NCBI RefSeq assembly: GCF_006716125.1
Contig: NZ_VFOM01000004.1
Coordinates: 62,001 to 126,000 of the forward strand
DNA: 64,000 nt
From: Homoserinimonas aerilata
GTDB taxonomy: Bacteria > Actinomycetota > Actinomycetes > Actinomycetales > Microbacteriaceae
Reading direction: 5' to 3'
This document shows positions 16,978-28,522 of the stretch, in pieces (position 1 is the stretch's first letter; each line of letters begins with the position of its first letter). Made by a program: the position numbers and the translations under genes. The notes under the pieces were generated by a model. The model did no database searches, was not told the origin of the DNA, and saw only the letters and a list, made by a program, of their open reading frames with translations.

Positions 16978-17212
16978 GGTCTCGAGACGGCACTCCGTGC
17001 CCCTCGACCAGCGGTTACCCCGCTGGCTGAGGGGTTGCGCTCCAGCGCGACCGTCTCGAAGCCACGCCCACGAGGGCCGGTCTCGAGACGGCACTCCGTG
17101 CCCCTCGACCAGCGGTTAACCCTGCGGGTTGAGGAGGCCGCCCGCGGCCGTCTCGAAACCGGATCGTGCGAGCGTGAGGTCTCGAGACGGCACTTCGTGC
17201 CCCTCGACCAGC
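16978..17212. repeat. Cluster of repeat family A in both orientations
   Basis: Direct copies are at 16978-17012, 17079-17113 and 17178-17212 (the last has CTTCG instead of CTCCG). Inverted, diverged relatives are at 17022-17063 and 17126-17160 (GGTTGAGGAGG...CGTCTCGAAACC). Together with family B they fill the 339-bp gap between IclR and panC; no gene is visible in that gap. The cluster mirrors the one at the other end of the cassette (5543-5680). Confidence 0.92.
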
Positions 17213-17219
17213 AGGGCGG

Positions 17220-18074
17220 TCAGCGGATGCGGGTGGCCCGGTTGTCGATGAGACGGGTTGCGCCGACGCGGGCCGCGATGATGGCGAGCGCCTCGCCCGC
17301 GAAGTCACCCGCGACGGGCTTGAACGTCGCCGGGTCGACGAGCTCCGCGTAGTCCAGCACGGCACCCGGCTCGGCCCGGGCCACCTCGTGGGCGGCTGCT
17401 CGCGCAGCATCCGCCCCCTGCGCCCCGGCATCTGCGGCTGCCGCGAGCGCGGTCGACAGCACGAGCGCCGCCCGCTTCTCTTCCGCGCTCAGGTAGCGGT
17501 TGCGGCTCGACAGCGCCAGCCCGCCCGGCTCGCGCACGATCGGTGCGGCGTCGATGCGCACCGGCAGGTTCAACTCGGCGACCATCCGCCGCACCAGGAA
17601 CAGCTGTTGCGCGTCCTTCTGGCCGAAGACGGCGACATCCGGTTGCACGATGTTCAGCAGTTTTGCGACGACGGTGAGCATCCCGTCGAAGTGCCCCGGC
17701 CGCACGGCACCTTCGAACAGTGAGGCGACGGGGCCGGCGGTGATGCGCGTCTGCGAGGCTCCGCCCGGGTACATCTCTGCCGCATCCGGGGCGAAGACGA
17801 GCGACACCGGATGCTTCGCCAGCGCCGCGACGTCGGCATCCAGGGTGCGCGGGTAGCGGTCGAAGTCCTCCCCCTGCCCGAACTGCAGCGGGTTCACGAA
17901 GATCGACACGATGACCGTGTCGGCGAGTTCGGATGCGCGCTGCACGAGCGACACATGGCCGGCATGCAGCGCCCCCATGGTCGGCACGAGTGCGACGGTG
18001 CGCCCCTCGGCGCGCGCCCGCGCGACATGCGCCCGCACGCCGTCGATGGTGTGCTCGATGCTCGCGCTGCTCAT
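17220..18074 (-). CDS. panC: Pantoate--beta-alanine ligase
   Basis: 284 residues. The ATP-binding HIGH-type segment is [18 protein letters not shown] (about 31-48), followed by [20 protein letters not shown], which carries the pantoate site, and the second nucleotide loop [25 protein letters not shown] is the KMSKS-like loop. It joins pantoate and beta-alanine in pantothenate (vitamin B5) synthesis. The ATG at 18074 overlaps the stop of the DUF2520 gene. In related actinobacteria panD follows directly, but here the gene is followed by repeats and the catabolic cassette, so panD must lie elsewhere. Confidence 0.96.
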   Translation of the reverse strand: MSSASIEHTIDGVRAHVARARAEGRTVALVPTMGALHAGHVSLVQRASELADTVIVSIFVNPLQFGQGEDFDRYPRTLDADVAALAKHPVSLVFAPDAAEMYPGGASQTRITAGPVASLFEGAVRPGHFDGMLTVVAKLLNIVQPDVAVFGQKDAQQLFLVRRMVAELNLPVRIDAAPIVREPGGLALSSRNRYLSAEEKRAALVLSTALAAAADAGAQGADAARAAAHEVARAEPGAVLDYAELVDPATFKPVAGDFAGEALAIIAARVGATRLIDNRATRIR

Positions 18075-18826
18075 GGTTCGTCCTCTCCGAGGGGCGGGGC
18101 GTCGAAGCTGCTCGCCGCGCCCGCCGTCAACGCGTTCTCCACCGCCGAGCGCACGAGCGGCGCCAGCACGCCCCCGGGCTCGTCCACGCCGATGCCGCGC
18201 AGCAGGCCGATCGCCTGCTCCACGATCGCCGAGGAGAAGCCTGCCGCGGTCGCGATCGCCTCCGCGTAGGCGGCCCTGTCACGCTCCTCCACGACGATGG
18301 GCTCCGCGCCCATCTCGACGACGAGCGCCTGCCCGATCGGCAGCACGGGGGCGGGGGCGGTGACGGCGCAGAATGCGTCGCGCAGCCGCACCAGGTCGAC
18401 GCTCGTGCCGGTGAAAGCGAGAGCCGGGTGAATGGCCAGCGGGATCGCGCCCGCAGCGAGGGCCGGCTGCAGCACCGACACACCGAAGCCGGGCGCCGTG
18501 TGCATCACCAGCTGCCCGGGAACCCACGCCCCCGTCTCGGCGAGGCCCGCGACGAGGCCCGGCAGCTCAGCATCCGGCACCGCCAGGATGACCAGCTCGC
18601 TGCGCTCCACGATCGTCGCGACGTCGAGGATGGGCGCGCCCGGCAGCATCACCTCGGCACGGTCGCGGCTCTCCGGTGACAGCGCGGAGATGCCGACGAG
18701 CGCATGCCCGGCGCCGGCGAGTGCCGCGCCCAGAACGGGGCCGACCCGGCCTGCCCCGATGATGCCGATGCCCAGCCGGCCGCTTCGGGTTTCTGGTCGC
18801 CCCAGTTCGGGGCTGCCGAAACTCAT
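18071..18826 (-). CDS. Rossmann-fold DUF2520 protein
   Basis: 251 residues. The N-terminal NAD(P)-binding fold shows [22 protein letters not shown] (in two parts: [11 protein letters not shown] and [11 protein letters not shown]) and the later [14 protein letters not shown], followed by the all-helical DUF2520 domain with HPALAFTG and [14 protein letters not shown]. The family lies next to panC in many actinobacteria (for example Rv3603c), which suggests a link to pantoate or pantothenate metabolism, but the reaction is not established. Starts and stops overlap with both neighbours. Confidence 0.9.
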   Translation of the reverse strand: MSFGSPELGRPETRSGRLGIGIIGAGRVGPVLGAALAGAGHALVGISALSPESRDRAEVMLPGAPILDVATIVERSELVILAVPDAELPGLVAGLAETGAWVPGQLVMHTAPGFGVSVLQPALAAGAIPLAIHPALAFTGTSVDLVRLRDAFCAVTAPAPVLPIGQALVVEMGAEPIVVEERDRAAYAEAIATAAGFSSAIVEQAIGLLRGIGVDEPGGVLAPLVRSAVENALTAGAASSFDAPPLGEDEP

Positions 18827-20499
18827 GGCGCCTGCTCCGAAGAACCAGGCTCCGGATGCCCTGAAGCAGCATCCTGCGCATCAGCATCGCCCGCACCCCA
18901 GCGGTGGGAGTGGTCGCGCTGGGCTGCGGCGATCATCAGCGCGGCGGCGTCGCCGAAGAAGCGCACCGCGACATCCGCATCGACGGCTCCGAGCCTCGCC
19001 GTGATGGGACCGGCGACGGTGTGCAGTTGCAGGGTGACCAGGCGCAGCGCCCGCCGCAGCGGCCCCTGCTCGACGGCGAGGCTCTGCAGGCGCGGGGCCG
19101 GCACGACGACCAGTTGCCGCCAGACGGCGCCCTTGCGCAGCACGAAGGCGGCATCCGTGAGCGCGAATCCGTTGCGCCGCCACGAGAACCAGCGCAGCAC
19201 TGCGGCACGGCGCGGCGAGTTCTCGAAGCCGTCACCGGGCTCGCCGCGACCGGCGAAGCCCGACGCCAGCAGCGCGGCGGCCTGCTCGTCGCGCAGCACA
19301 TCGGGCAGCAGCAGCTGCAGCACGCGCAGCACGTCCCCGCGATCGCCGACGGGCAGGATGGTCGTGTTCGCCTCGCCGGCGGCGCCCTTGGCCGTCGACT
19401 GGCTGGCCCGGTTGACCCGAATCTGCCACCAGCCCGCCGGACGCCACAGCAGCGGCTGGCTGAGCTGAACCGAGTGGATGCGCCCGGGCGGCAGCGTCTC
19501 GTTGCTGGTCGAGAGCAGGCCGAAGCCCACGCGCACCCCGTCGGGCGTGGCCGCGATCGAGTACCGCAGCGACCTCGTGAACTTCGAGACGATGTACCCG
19601 CCGAGGCCCAGCATGACCGGGATCACGCCGATGAAGCCGAGGAGCTCGCCCGAGACGATCACCCCCACGATCACGCCGATGATCATGAGCAGCAGGATGA
19701 TCGTGGTCTCGCTGAGCGCGATGGAGCCGGCCAGGCGACCCGCATTCAGTTTGACGACCGACTGCGGCGGTGCCGCATCCGGATCCAGCTCCGGCGCCAG
19801 AAGCTCGTGCACCCGACTCTCGATGAAGCCCTCCCCGGCGGGGACGGCCTGCGGGCTCGCGGCGGCCTGCGTGCCGGAGGCGAGACGCAGGATCTCGCGA
19901 CGCAGCTCATCCGACGCCGAGGAGCCCAGATAGGCGAGCTGCACGTTCGCGTCAGCGCCCGCCTGGTTGATCTCCAGCCGGGCCGTTCCGAAGAGACGCG
20001 CGATGAACGGGCGCACGATGTTGATGCCCTGGATGCGGTCGAGTCGGGCCTTGCGGCTCGTGCGGAACAGGATGCCGGAGCGCACCTCCACCAGCTCGTC
20101 GGTGATGCGGAAGCTGTGCATGCGCCACGACACGTAGAACCCGATGATGAGCACAACCACGACGCCGAGCACCACGAGCAGCGCCCATCCGGTCAGGCCG
20201 GAGTCGATCACATAGTCGAGCGGGTCGCCCCCCTCGTTCCACTCCGGAACGAAGATCTGGATGAGCCGCTCACGCAGATTCGCGACCACGACACCCAGAA
20301 TGGCGATCAGCGCGATGCCACCCTTCAGCAGTGGCGAGGCCGGGTGCATGCGATGCCATTCGCCGTCGGCGAGGCGTTTGGCGACGGCCGCCACGGGGGC
20401 ACCAGGGGTGATCGGTGCACCAGGGGTAACGGGGGCACCAGGAATGCCCGGGGCAGGGGCGCCCGGATCGACCGGCACCCATCCCTCCTGCTCGGTCAC
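18823..20499 (-). CDS. Multi-PH-domain membrane protein (YdbT-like)
   Basis: 558 residues from GTG at 20499, which overlaps the preceding stop; the longer open frame upstream belongs to the neighbouring gene. After a Gly/Ala/Pro-rich head with repeated PGAP units there are two membrane helices (about 60-80 and 110-130), a bacterial PH domain (SFRITDELVEVRSGILFRTS), another helix pair (about 260-305) and two more PH-like repeats (YSIAATPDGVRVGFGLLSTS, GFALTDAAFVLRKGAVWRQ). The YdbS/YdbT pair has been linked to envelope stress in Firmicutes; here the role is unknown. It belongs to the folate-pantothenate operon. Confidence 0.85.
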   Translation of the reverse strand: MTEQEGWVPVDPGAPAPGIPGAPVTPGAPITPGAPVAAVAKRLADGEWHRMHPASPLLKGGIALIAILGVVVANLRERLIQIFVPEWNEGGDPLDYVIDSGLTGWALLVVLGVVVVLIIGFYVSWRMHSFRITDELVEVRSGILFRTSRKARLDRIQGINIVRPFIARLFGTARLEINQAGADANVQLAYLGSSASDELRREILRLASGTQAAASPQAVPAGEGFIESRVHELLAPELDPDAAPPQSVVKLNAGRLAGSIALSETTIILLLMIIGVIVGVIVSGELLGFIGVIPVMLGLGGYIVSKFTRSLRYSIAATPDGVRVGFGLLSTSNETLPPGRIHSVQLSQPLLWRPAGWWQIRVNRASQSTAKGAAGEANTTILPVGDRGDVLRVLQLLLPDVLRDEQAAALLASGFAGRGEPGDGFENSPRRAAVLRWFSWRRNGFALTDAAFVLRKGAVWRQLVVVPAPRLQSLAVEQGPLRRALRLVTLQLHTVAGPITARLGAVDADVAVRFFGDAAALMIAAAQRDHSHRWGAGDADAQDAASGHPEPGSSEQAP

Positions 20500-20987
20500 A
20501 GGCCCGCCCGGCGGGTCTCTGCGAGCGCCACCAGCTCGTCGCGCAGCTGCTCGGCCTCCGCCTCCGGCAGGCCCGGGATGACGACAGCGGATGCCGCGGC
20601 GGCGGTCACGAACTTGAGCTCGCTGAGCCCGAATGCGCGCGACAGTGGCCCGCGGTTGATGTCGACCAGCTGCATCCGGCCGTACGGCACCGCCACGATG
20701 CGGTGGAACATGATGCCCTTGCGGAAGACGAGGTCGTCGCTGCGCAGCTCGTAACCGTACGCCCGCACCCGACGGAAGGTGAAGATCACGTCGAGCACGA
20801 AGATCACGGCCGCCGCGCCCAGCACCCACAGAGGCCAGTCATCCTTGAGTGCAACCGCGAGCAGGATCGCGCCGACCATGATGGCGCCCCAGAAGCTGAA
20901 ACTCGCGATCAGCTCGGCGCCGATCAGCTTGCGCGAGACCCCACGCCACTGGATGCTCGGCGGATCGAGGTGCGAGGTCGAGGTCAT
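20496..20987 (-). CDS. PH-domain membrane protein (YdbS-like)
   Basis: 163 residues: two adjacent hydrophobic segments (about 26-65) and one bacterial PH (bPH2) domain, VRAYGYELRSDDLVFRKGIM followed by FHRIVAVPYGRMQLVDINRG and the ending of the fold. It is the small partner of the longer protein encoded immediately downstream, with which it shares a GTGA overlap. It probably forms a membrane complex with that protein. Confidence 0.85.
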   Translation of the reverse strand: MTSTSHLDPPSIQWRGVSRKLIGAELIASFSFWGAIMVGAILLAVALKDDWPLWVLGAAAVIFVLDVIFTFRRVRAYGYELRSDDLVFRKGIMFHRIVAVPYGRMQLVDINRGPLSRAFGLSELKFVTAAAASAVVIPGLPEAEAEQLRDELVALAETRRAGL

Positions 20988-21008
20988 GGTGTTACCGGCC
21001 TTCTTGCG

Positions 21009-21485
21009 TCATGACGGCGCGGGCACCGTCTCCTTGTCGTCATCGTCGTCGTCCGCGGGAGGAACACGGCACAGCTCCTCGGCGATGAGCCCCCCGGCGA
21101 GAAGGAGCACCGCCCCCACGGCCATTCCGATGGAGTACCCGATCGAGCCTAGTGCCGGCACCGACCGCGTGAGCAGGTACACGATGAAGCCGACACCGAC
21201 ACCGGCGAGGAGGCCGCCCGACAGTGCCGAGGCCTTCGCCAGCACGAGCACCCGCAGCGCGTAGAACGGGTCGACCCTGCTGCGCGCAGAACCCTTCACC
21301 GAGCGACGGATGGGCACCGCGAGCGCCACCACGATCCCGCCGATCGCGGCGAGCACGATCGCGAGCGTCACGGGCGGCACGACGCCGGGGCGACCCGCGG
21401 ATGCGAGGGCCAACTGGGCGAACAGGCCCACCACGAAGCCGATCACCACCATCACGAGCAGCAGGGATGCCCGTGTGCGCTTCAC
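21009..21485 (-). CDS. DUF3180 membrane protein
   Basis: 158 residues from GTG at 21485, overlapping the folK stop. Four hydrophobic segments (about 7-28, 38-58, 75-100 and 105-128) are followed by an acidic tail of six Asp residues. The order folK-DUF3180 is conserved in actinobacteria (Rv3605c in M. tuberculosis), which supports the assignment. The function is unknown. Confidence 0.85.
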   Translation of the reverse strand: MKRTRASLLLVMVVIGFVVGLFAQLALASAGRPGVVPPVTLAIVLAAIGGIVVALAVPIRRSVKGSARSRVDPFYALRVLVLAKASALSGGLLAGVGVGFIVYLLTRSVPALGSIGYSIGMAVGAVLLLAGGLIAEELCRVPPADDDDDDKETVPAPS

Positions 21486-22027
21486 GAGGCCGCCCCCTGT
21501 TTCGGGAGTTCGGCCGGCAGCAGCGGTGCGGCCGCGTAGGGCAGCACCTCGTCGGTGGCCGCCGCGCGCAGCTCGGCGACCGATCCTCGGCCGGTGAGCA
21601 CCGCATCCGGCTGCAGGCGAAGCCACGGCTCGAGCACGAAGGCACGCTCGGCGGCGCGCGGATGCGGCAGCGTCAACCGCTCGGTCGCCATCGTCATGCC
21701 GTCGACGTCGATCAGGTCGAGGTCGAGCGTGCGGTCGCCCCAGTGCTCCTCGCGCGTGCGGCCGTGCTCGGCCTCGATGCCGTTCAGCGCGCCGAGCAGC
21801 TCGAGCGGCCCGAGCGCGCTGCGCACCACGACCACCGCGTTCAGATAGGCGGGCGCGTCACGGTCGACGCCCTGCGGCTTCAGGGCGGGAGACTCGACGA
21901 TTGCGGATGCCGCCACAAGGGTCACGCCGTCGATCTCACCGATGCGACGCACGGCAGAGCGCAGCGTCGCCTCCCTCTCGCCCAGGTTGCTGCCCAGGGC
22001 GATCACGGCACCATGCGCGGCCGTCAC
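21482..22027 (-). CDS. folK: HPPK, 6-hydroxymethyl-7,8-dihydropterin pyrophosphokinase
   Basis: 181 residues. ALGSNLGERE, PAYLNAVVVVRSAL and the metal-binding DRTLDLDLIDVDG and LPHPRAAERAFVLEPW are the landmarks of FolK. It transfers pyrophosphate from ATP to the pterin alcohol before FolP acts. About 20 residues longer at the C-terminus than E. coli FolK. It overlaps both neighbours in the fol operon by four bases. Confidence 0.95.
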   Translation of the reverse strand: MTAAHGAVIALGSNLGEREATLRSAVRRIGEIDGVTLVAASAIVESPALKPQGVDRDAPAYLNAVVVVRSALGPLELLGALNGIEAEHGRTREEHWGDRTLDLDLIDVDGMTMATERLTLPHPRAAERAFVLEPWLRLQPDAVLTGRGSVAELRAAATDEVLPYAAAPLLPAELPKQGAAS

Positions 22028-22410
22028 TGGCGCAACCGGGTGATCGTCACCGACACGTCATCGAAGGGAACCTCGATCGGCGCCGACGGCTTGTGCAGGG
22101 TGACCCGGGTCGCCTGAACCGCCGCGAATGACAGCGCCACATCGGCCACGCGCTGCGCCACCGTCTCGATCAGGTCGACCGGCTCGGTCTCGACGGCCGC
22201 AACCGCAGCATTCGCCAGCTCGCCGTAGTGCACCGTCTGCGCCAGCTCATCGCTCGCGCCGGACACACCCAGGTCGAGCCACACCGTCACATCGATGACG
22301 AACTCCTGGCCGTCGCGGCGCTCCTCCGCGAAGACGCCGTGATGGCCCCTCGCGCGCAGCCCCGTGAGCGTTATGTGATCGCCGGAGCCGATGCGAACAT
22401 CCGCCGTCAC
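22024..22410 (-). CDS. folB: Dihydroneopterin aldolase
   Basis: 128 residues from GTG at 22410, overlapping the folP stop (GTGA); the open frame further upstream is an artefact of folP in another frame. LTGLRARGHHGVFAEERRDG with FVIDVTVWLDL, and VHYGELANAAV with PVDLIETVAQRVADV, are the FolB signatures; the catalytic Glu and Lys (VTLHKPSAPI) are present. It cleaves dihydroneopterin to the substrate of FolK. Confidence 0.94.
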   Translation of the reverse strand: MTADVRIGSGDHITLTGLRARGHHGVFAEERRDGQEFVIDVTVWLDLGVSGASDELAQTVHYGELANAAVAAVETEPVDLIETVAQRVADVALSFAAVQATRVTLHKPSAPIEVPFDDVSVTITRLRQ

Positions 22411-23261
22411 CGCGGAACCCTGAACGAGCTCCGCGCCCGGTGCGGCATCGGCGGGCGCTCCTCGCCTTCGACCGCATCCCACGCATCCAGAAGCTGACGG
22501 GTCGACGTCACATCGTGCACACGCACCGCCCAGGCGCCCGCCTCCGCGGCGAGCGCACTCGTCACGGCGGTCGCCCGGTCGCGGTCCTTCGCGCTCGCTC
22601 CCTCCGGCAGCAGCGGCGACAGGAAACGCTTGCGCGAGGTGCCGACGAGCACCCTGAAACCGAGCGAACCGAACTCGCGCAGATGGGTGAGCACCTGCCA
22701 GGAGTGCTCGCTGCGCTTGGCGAAACCGAGGCCCGGGTCGACGATGATGCGCTCCGGGGCGACACCCGTGACGATCAGCTCGGCGATGCGCTGCTCCAGC
22801 TCACCGCGCACCTCGGCGACGACGTCACCGTACACCGCCTGGCCGTCCATTCCTGAGCTCGGGCCGCGCCAGTGCATGGCGACGAAGTCGACGTCGAGGC
22901 CCGCGACGGTCGTGGCCATGGCCGGGTCGGCGAGCCCACCCGAGACATCATTGACGATCTCGACGCCCAGCTCGGCCGTCGCAGCAGCCGTCGCAGCATT
23001 CATGGTGTCGACAGAGATGCGGATGCCCTGGTCGCGCAGTTCACGGATCACCGGCAGGATGCGCCGCTGCTCCTCCTCGACGGTCACACGCTGCGCGCCC
23101 GGCCTGGTCGTCTCCCCGCCGACGTCAATCACGTCTGCACCCGCGTCGACCATCTCCACGGCGTGCGCCACAGCGGCCTCCGTGCGGGCGAAATCCCCGC
23201 CGTCGCTGAAAGAATCGGGGGTCACGTTGAGGACCCCCATGATGAGCGGACGAACAGTCAT
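22407..23261 (-). CDS. folP: Dihydropteroate synthase
   Basis: 284 residues. IMGVLNVTPDSFSDGG at the N-terminus, DVGGETTRPGA, VEIVNDVSGG, FVAMHW, IIVDPGLGFAK and FRVLVGTSRKRFL are the complete set of DHPS motifs. It condenses p-aminobenzoate with the pterin pyrophosphate and is the target of sulfonamides; no unusual residue in the drug-binding loops stands out. The ATG at 23261 overlaps the folE stop. Confidence 0.96.
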   Translation of the reverse strand: MTVRPLIMGVLNVTPDSFSDGGDFARTEAAVAHAVEMVDAGADVIDVGGETTRPGAQRVTVEEEQRRILPVIRELRDQGIRISVDTMNAATAAATAELGVEIVNDVSGGLADPAMATTVAGLDVDFVAMHWRGPSSGMDGQAVYGDVVAEVRGELEQRIAELIVTGVAPERIIVDPGLGFAKRSEHSWQVLTHLREFGSLGFRVLVGTSRKRFLSPLLPEGASAKDRDRATAVTSALAAEAGAWAVRVHDVTSTRQLLDAWDAVEGEERPPMPHRARSSFRVPR

Positions 23262-23923
23262 CCCCTGCTCCCATCTACTGGATCATGGGCGGCAACGCCG
23301 CCGCCCGCTGGTGAGGAGCCGATGAGCGACAGCACGGCTGCGCGCTGTGCAGGGTCATCGAGCTCACCCCTGCTGGCCACCGTCAGCGTCGAACTGTGAA
23401 CCTGCCGCACGCCGCGCGAGACGACGCATCCGTGGCTCGCATCGAGAACGACGAGCACGCCGCGCGGGTCGAGACCCTCCTGCAGCGCGTCGGCGATCTC
23501 CTCGCCGAGCCGCTCCTGCAGCTGCGGCCGCGAGGCGAGCGTGTCGACGACTCGGGGCAGCCGGCCCAGCCCGACGACGCGGGTACGAGGAACGTAGGCC
23601 ACATGCGCGACGCCGAGGAACGGCAACAGGTGATGCTCACAGATGGAACGGAACTCGATGCCGCGCAGCAGCACCAGCTCGCCCAGCTCATCCGGCTCCA
23701 ACTCGACCGAATCGGCGAGATGCGAGACGGGGTCAACGCTGAGGCCGGAGAAGAACTCGGAGTACGCCTCCGCGACCCGCGCCGGGGTCGAGGCGAGCCC
23801 GGGCCGGGCGGTGTCTTCACCTATCGCGGCAAGCAGTTCAAGCACGGCCGCCTCGATCCGGGGTCGATCGACGCCGGATCGCGCAGGCGAGCCATCGACA
23901 CCGGTGCCGCTCGCGCCAGCCAT
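23258..23923 (-). CDS. folE: GTP cyclohydrolase I
   Basis: 221 residues. The zinc site residues are visible in SICEHHLLPFLG and in SHGCVVSRGV; GLGRLPRVVDTLASRPQLQE is the conserved helix around the active site. The enzyme converts GTP to dihydroneopterin triphosphate, the first step of folate synthesis. The N-terminal 25 residues are a variable extension. It begins 9 bp after the ftsH stop and heads the folE-folP-folB-folK run. Confidence 0.95.
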   Translation of the reverse strand: MAGASGTGVDGSPARSGVDRPRIEAAVLELLAAIGEDTARPGLASTPARVAEAYSEFFSGLSVDPVSHLADSVELEPDELGELVLLRGIEFRSICEHHLLPFLGVAHVAYVPRTRVVGLGRLPRVVDTLASRPQLQERLGEEIADALQEGLDPRGVLVVLDASHGCVVSRGVRQVHSSTLTVASRGELDDPAQRAAVLSLIGSSPAGGGVAAHDPVDGSRG

Positions 23924-23932
23924 CGCGTCGCC

Positions 23933-25927
<1,995 letters not shown>

Positions 25928-25994
25928 AGTTCTGCAAGGGTACCGTGCGGCCCCTGAGCGCGGCCCCCGTGTTTGCTGGGGGCGTAACCGCCCC

Positions 25995-26942
25995 TCACCG
26001 GCTGCTGCGACTACTCACAGCCGCCGCCAGATCGGCCAACGCCAGGTCACCGTGCACCGCGCCGCCGGCCATCACCCCCGCAGCGGCTGCAGCCGTGATC
26101 ATGGCCATCGAATCACTCGAGTTTCCTGCCGCCCAGACGCCGGGCACGGCAGTGGCCCCGCGTGGATCGGTGGGGATGTGTTCGCCGAACGGTGTCAGCA
26201 TCCGCTCTCCCCCCAATGCCTCATACAACTCGGTGCGCGCGACAAACCGTGGCGCCACAACGACGGCGTCAACCTCGAAGGAGCCGCCGCCCTCCACCTC
26301 GACCGCGCGCACCTGCGTGCCATCGACGACCAGGCGTTCGACCCGAGGCGCCACCACGCGCACCCCCAACGCCGCGAACTGCTCCCGCTGCTCCGCCGTC
26401 GGCTCGGGCGCGTCATGGATGAAGAAGGTGACATCGTCGCTGAGCTGACGGAACAGCATCACCTGGTGGAGCGCGTTCTCGTTGCGACCCAGCACGGCGA
26501 TGCGCTGATCGCGCACCTCCCAGCCGTGGCAGAACGGACAGTGCAGAACGCTGTGACCCCACGCAGCGGCAACGCCGGGCACATCGGGCAGATCATCGAC
26601 GAGCCCCGTCGCCAGCACGATGCGGCGAGCGGCGACACGGACGGCACCACCGTCGACCTCGGCGGTGAAGTCGTCGAGGGCTCCGGATGCCCCGGTCACG
26701 GATCCGCTCACAATGCGCACCCCGTAACCCTCCGCCTCTGCACGGCCCCGCGCGAGCAGCTCGAGCGGCGGAACCCCCTCCTGCCCGAGCAGATTGTGCG
26801 CGCCGGCGGCCGGGGCATTGCGTGGCTCTCCGGCATCCACAAGAACAACGTTCCGCCGGGAACGGCCTAGCGCAATGGCGGCCGCCAGCCCGGCCGCGCC
26901 GCCTCCGATGACAACAACATCGGCCTGCATCTTGGTGGTCAT
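25995..26942 (-). CDS. Thioredoxin-reductase-like FAD/NAD(P) oxidoreductase
   Basis: 315 residues, the size of TrxB. FAD-binding [20 protein letters not shown] is at the N-terminus and the second nucleotide fold [14 protein letters not shown] near residue 155. The redox pair is CPFC ([11 protein letters not shown]), where classical TrxB has CATC or CAVC. This CPFCHGWE variant is seen in a group of TrxB-like flavoproteins found next to methyltransferases and cupin-HTH regulators in actinobacteria. It shares an ATGA overlap with the methyltransferase gene upstream. The electron acceptor is unknown. Confidence 0.88.
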   Translation of the reverse strand: MTTKMQADVVVIGGGAAGLAAAIALGRSRRNVVLVDAGEPRNAPAAGAHNLLGQEGVPPLELLARGRAEAEGYGVRIVSGSVTGASGALDDFTAEVDGGAVRVAARRIVLATGLVDDLPDVPGVAAAWGHSVLHCPFCHGWEVRDQRIAVLGRNENALHQVMLFRQLSDDVTFFIHDAPEPTAEQREQFAALGVRVVAPRVERLVVDGTQVRAVEVEGGGSFEVDAVVVAPRFVARTELYEALGGERMLTPFGEHIPTDPRGATAVPGVWAAGNSSDSMAMITAAAAAGVMAGGAVHGDLALADLAAAVSSRSSR

Positions 26943-27874
26943 CGCTGTGCTCCGTTCGTGTCTGGGTTGTCGGCGGTCGCCGGCCCCGGTTGTTTGTCGA
27001 TGTTCGGGCGGACGGCGACCCAGACCGCTCGGCCCGAGGTGAAACTGAGCCGTGACGTGCCGTCAGCCAGTGCGGCGAGCACTTCCTGGATCGCGGCGAG
27101 ATCGTGGCTGCCGAGATCGTCGGCGAGCATGTCGCGGCTGCGGGTCAACTGCAGTTCGAGGTATCGCGCGCCGGCGCTCGTGTCGGCGGATGCCCTGAAT
27201 ACGGTCTCGAGGCGGTCGACCGGCGCGAAGCCTGCCGCTGTGAGGTCCGCCGTCCAGTCGGCGGTGACGGGGTATCCGCGGGCCGCGAGCGCCTCGACGA
27301 TACGGGGGCCGAGGTCGGCGCTGTCGGTTCCCATGTCGGCAGGGTCATAGCTTGCAGAGATCGCGAACTCGGTGACGACGAGCACACCGCCGGGGCGCAG
27401 CACGTCGAACACCTGGGCCAGCACCTGCGCCGGCTCTGTCACGTGGTGCAGCGAGAGCGCAGCCCACGCGAGGTCGACCCCTTCGGGGAGCACAGCCGGC
27501 CAGTCGCCGTCGAGGTCGACCAGGTGCGACTCGACGCGGTCGGCGACCGCAGCCTCCTGCGCCGAGGTGCGAAGGTGATCGAGCATGCCGGGCGAGACGT
27601 CGAGCGCATGGATGAGGGCGCCGGCAAAGCGGCGTGCGAGTGCGATCGTTCCGGTTCCCGTTCCTGCGCCCAGATCGACGACGATTCTCGGCACAGGCGA
27701 GAGCACAGGCGAGAGCGCAGCGGATGCGGCGTCGAGCGCCGTGGCCAAGCCTGGCGCGCCGAGCGCAGCGTCGAGGTCGAGCAGCTCGGCGAGACCGCTG
27801 TCGCCCTCCGGGGCGGGTCCGTGGCCGGCTCTCTCATGATGCGAGCCCGGCGCGGATGTGTGCGTATGCGTCAT
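26939..27874 (-). CDS. Class I SAM-dependent methyltransferase
   Basis: 311 residues from the ATG at 27874. Motif I VVDLGAGTGTGTIALARRF lies near residue 68, an acidic residue ends the next strand (HALDVSPGM), and motif post-III RPGGVLVVTEFA is clear. The C-terminal part (DLTAAGFAPVDRLETVF) is that of small-molecule methyltransferases. The first 35 residues are His/Ser/Gly-rich. It is divergent from the cupin-HTH gene, which probably controls it, and is followed in the same transcript by the TrxB-like gene. The substrate is unknown. Confidence 0.85.
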   Translation of the reverse strand: MTHTHTSAPGSHHERAGHGPAPEGDSGLAELLDLDAALGAPGLATALDAASAALSPVLSPVPRIVVDLGAGTGTGTIALARRFAGALIHALDVSPGMLDHLRTSAQEAAVADRVESHLVDLDGDWPAVLPEGVDLAWAALSLHHVTEPAQVLAQVFDVLRPGGVLVVTEFAISASYDPADMGTDSADLGPRIVEALAARGYPVTADWTADLTAAGFAPVDRLETVFRASADTSAGARYLELQLTRSRDMLADDLGSHDLAAIQEVLAALADGTSRLSFTSGRAVWVAVRPNIDKQPGPATADNPDTNGAQR

Positions 27875-27907
27875 GAGGACGACGCTACCCCGATGATGCG
27901 CTGGTGG

Positions 27908-27925
27908 CATACAGTATTGCGTATG
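27908..27925. promoter_or_regulatory. Inverted repeat at the start of the cupin-HTH gene
   Basis: CATAC (27908-27912) and GTATG (27921-27925) are inverted repeats around AGTATTGC; the right arm includes the ATG. The octamer TGCGTATG recurs at 27861-27868 beside the divergent methyltransferase ATG. The transcript may be nearly leaderless because the gene has no Shine-Dalgarno sequence. Confidence 0.35.
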
Positions 27926-28498
27926 ACGCAAGAATTGATTGACGAGGTGGTTCGCCAGCGCATCCGGAGTCTGCGTATAGCCCGCGGCTGGACCCTCGAC
28001 ACGCTCGCTGCCCGCTGCTTCCTCTCGGCCTCCACACTGAGCCGCATCGAGACCGGACACCGGCGCATCGCCCTCGACCAGCTCGTACCGATCGCCCAAG
28101 CACTGGGCACGACACTCGACCAACTCGTCGAACCAGAAGGAGACGACGACGTCGTCATCCGCCCCGAACCCGAGACGAGCCCCGGCTCGACCATGTGGCT
28201 TCTGTCACGCGAACGCGACCGACGAGGCGTCACGATCGCCAAGATGCGCATCACCCCCGACCGCGCCACCAACAAACCACAGGTGCACCCCGGCTACGAA
28301 TGGTTCACCGTGCTCAGCGGAACAGTGCGGCTACAGCTGGGCGAACGCACAATCCTGGTGCGCGAAGGGCAGGCCGCCGAGTTCTCTACGATGACACCCC
28401 ACGCAATCGAGGCGCACGAAGGGCCCGTCGAGCTGCTGACGATCTTCGACCACGACGGCGAGCGCGCACACCTGCCGGGTCACCATCACTCGCGCTGA
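27923..28498 (+). CDS. XRE-family regulator with cupin domain
   Basis: 191 residues. Residues about 10-65 form a Cro/C1 HTH (LRIARGWTLDTLAARCFLSA, then STLSRIETGHRRIALDQLVP). Residues 115-188 are a small cupin (HPGYEWFTVLSGTVRLQLGE ... TPHAIEAHEGPVELLTIFD), probably an effector-binding fold. The ATG at 27923 has no evident ribosome-binding site and is divergent from the methyltransferase gene. The three genes recur together in actinobacteria, which supports a regulator-target relation. Confidence 0.9.
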   Translation: MTQELIDEVVRQRIRSLRIARGWTLDTLAARCFLSASTLSRIETGHRRIALDQLVPIAQALGTTLDQLVEPEGDDDVVIRPEPETSPGSTMWLLSRERDRRGVTIAKMRITPDRATNKPQVHPGYEWFTVLSGTVRLQLGERTILVREGQAAEFSTMTPHAIEAHEGPVELLTIFDHDGERAHLPGHHHSR

Positions 28499-28522
28499 GC
28501 GAGCGACAGGTCAGACCCTGCG

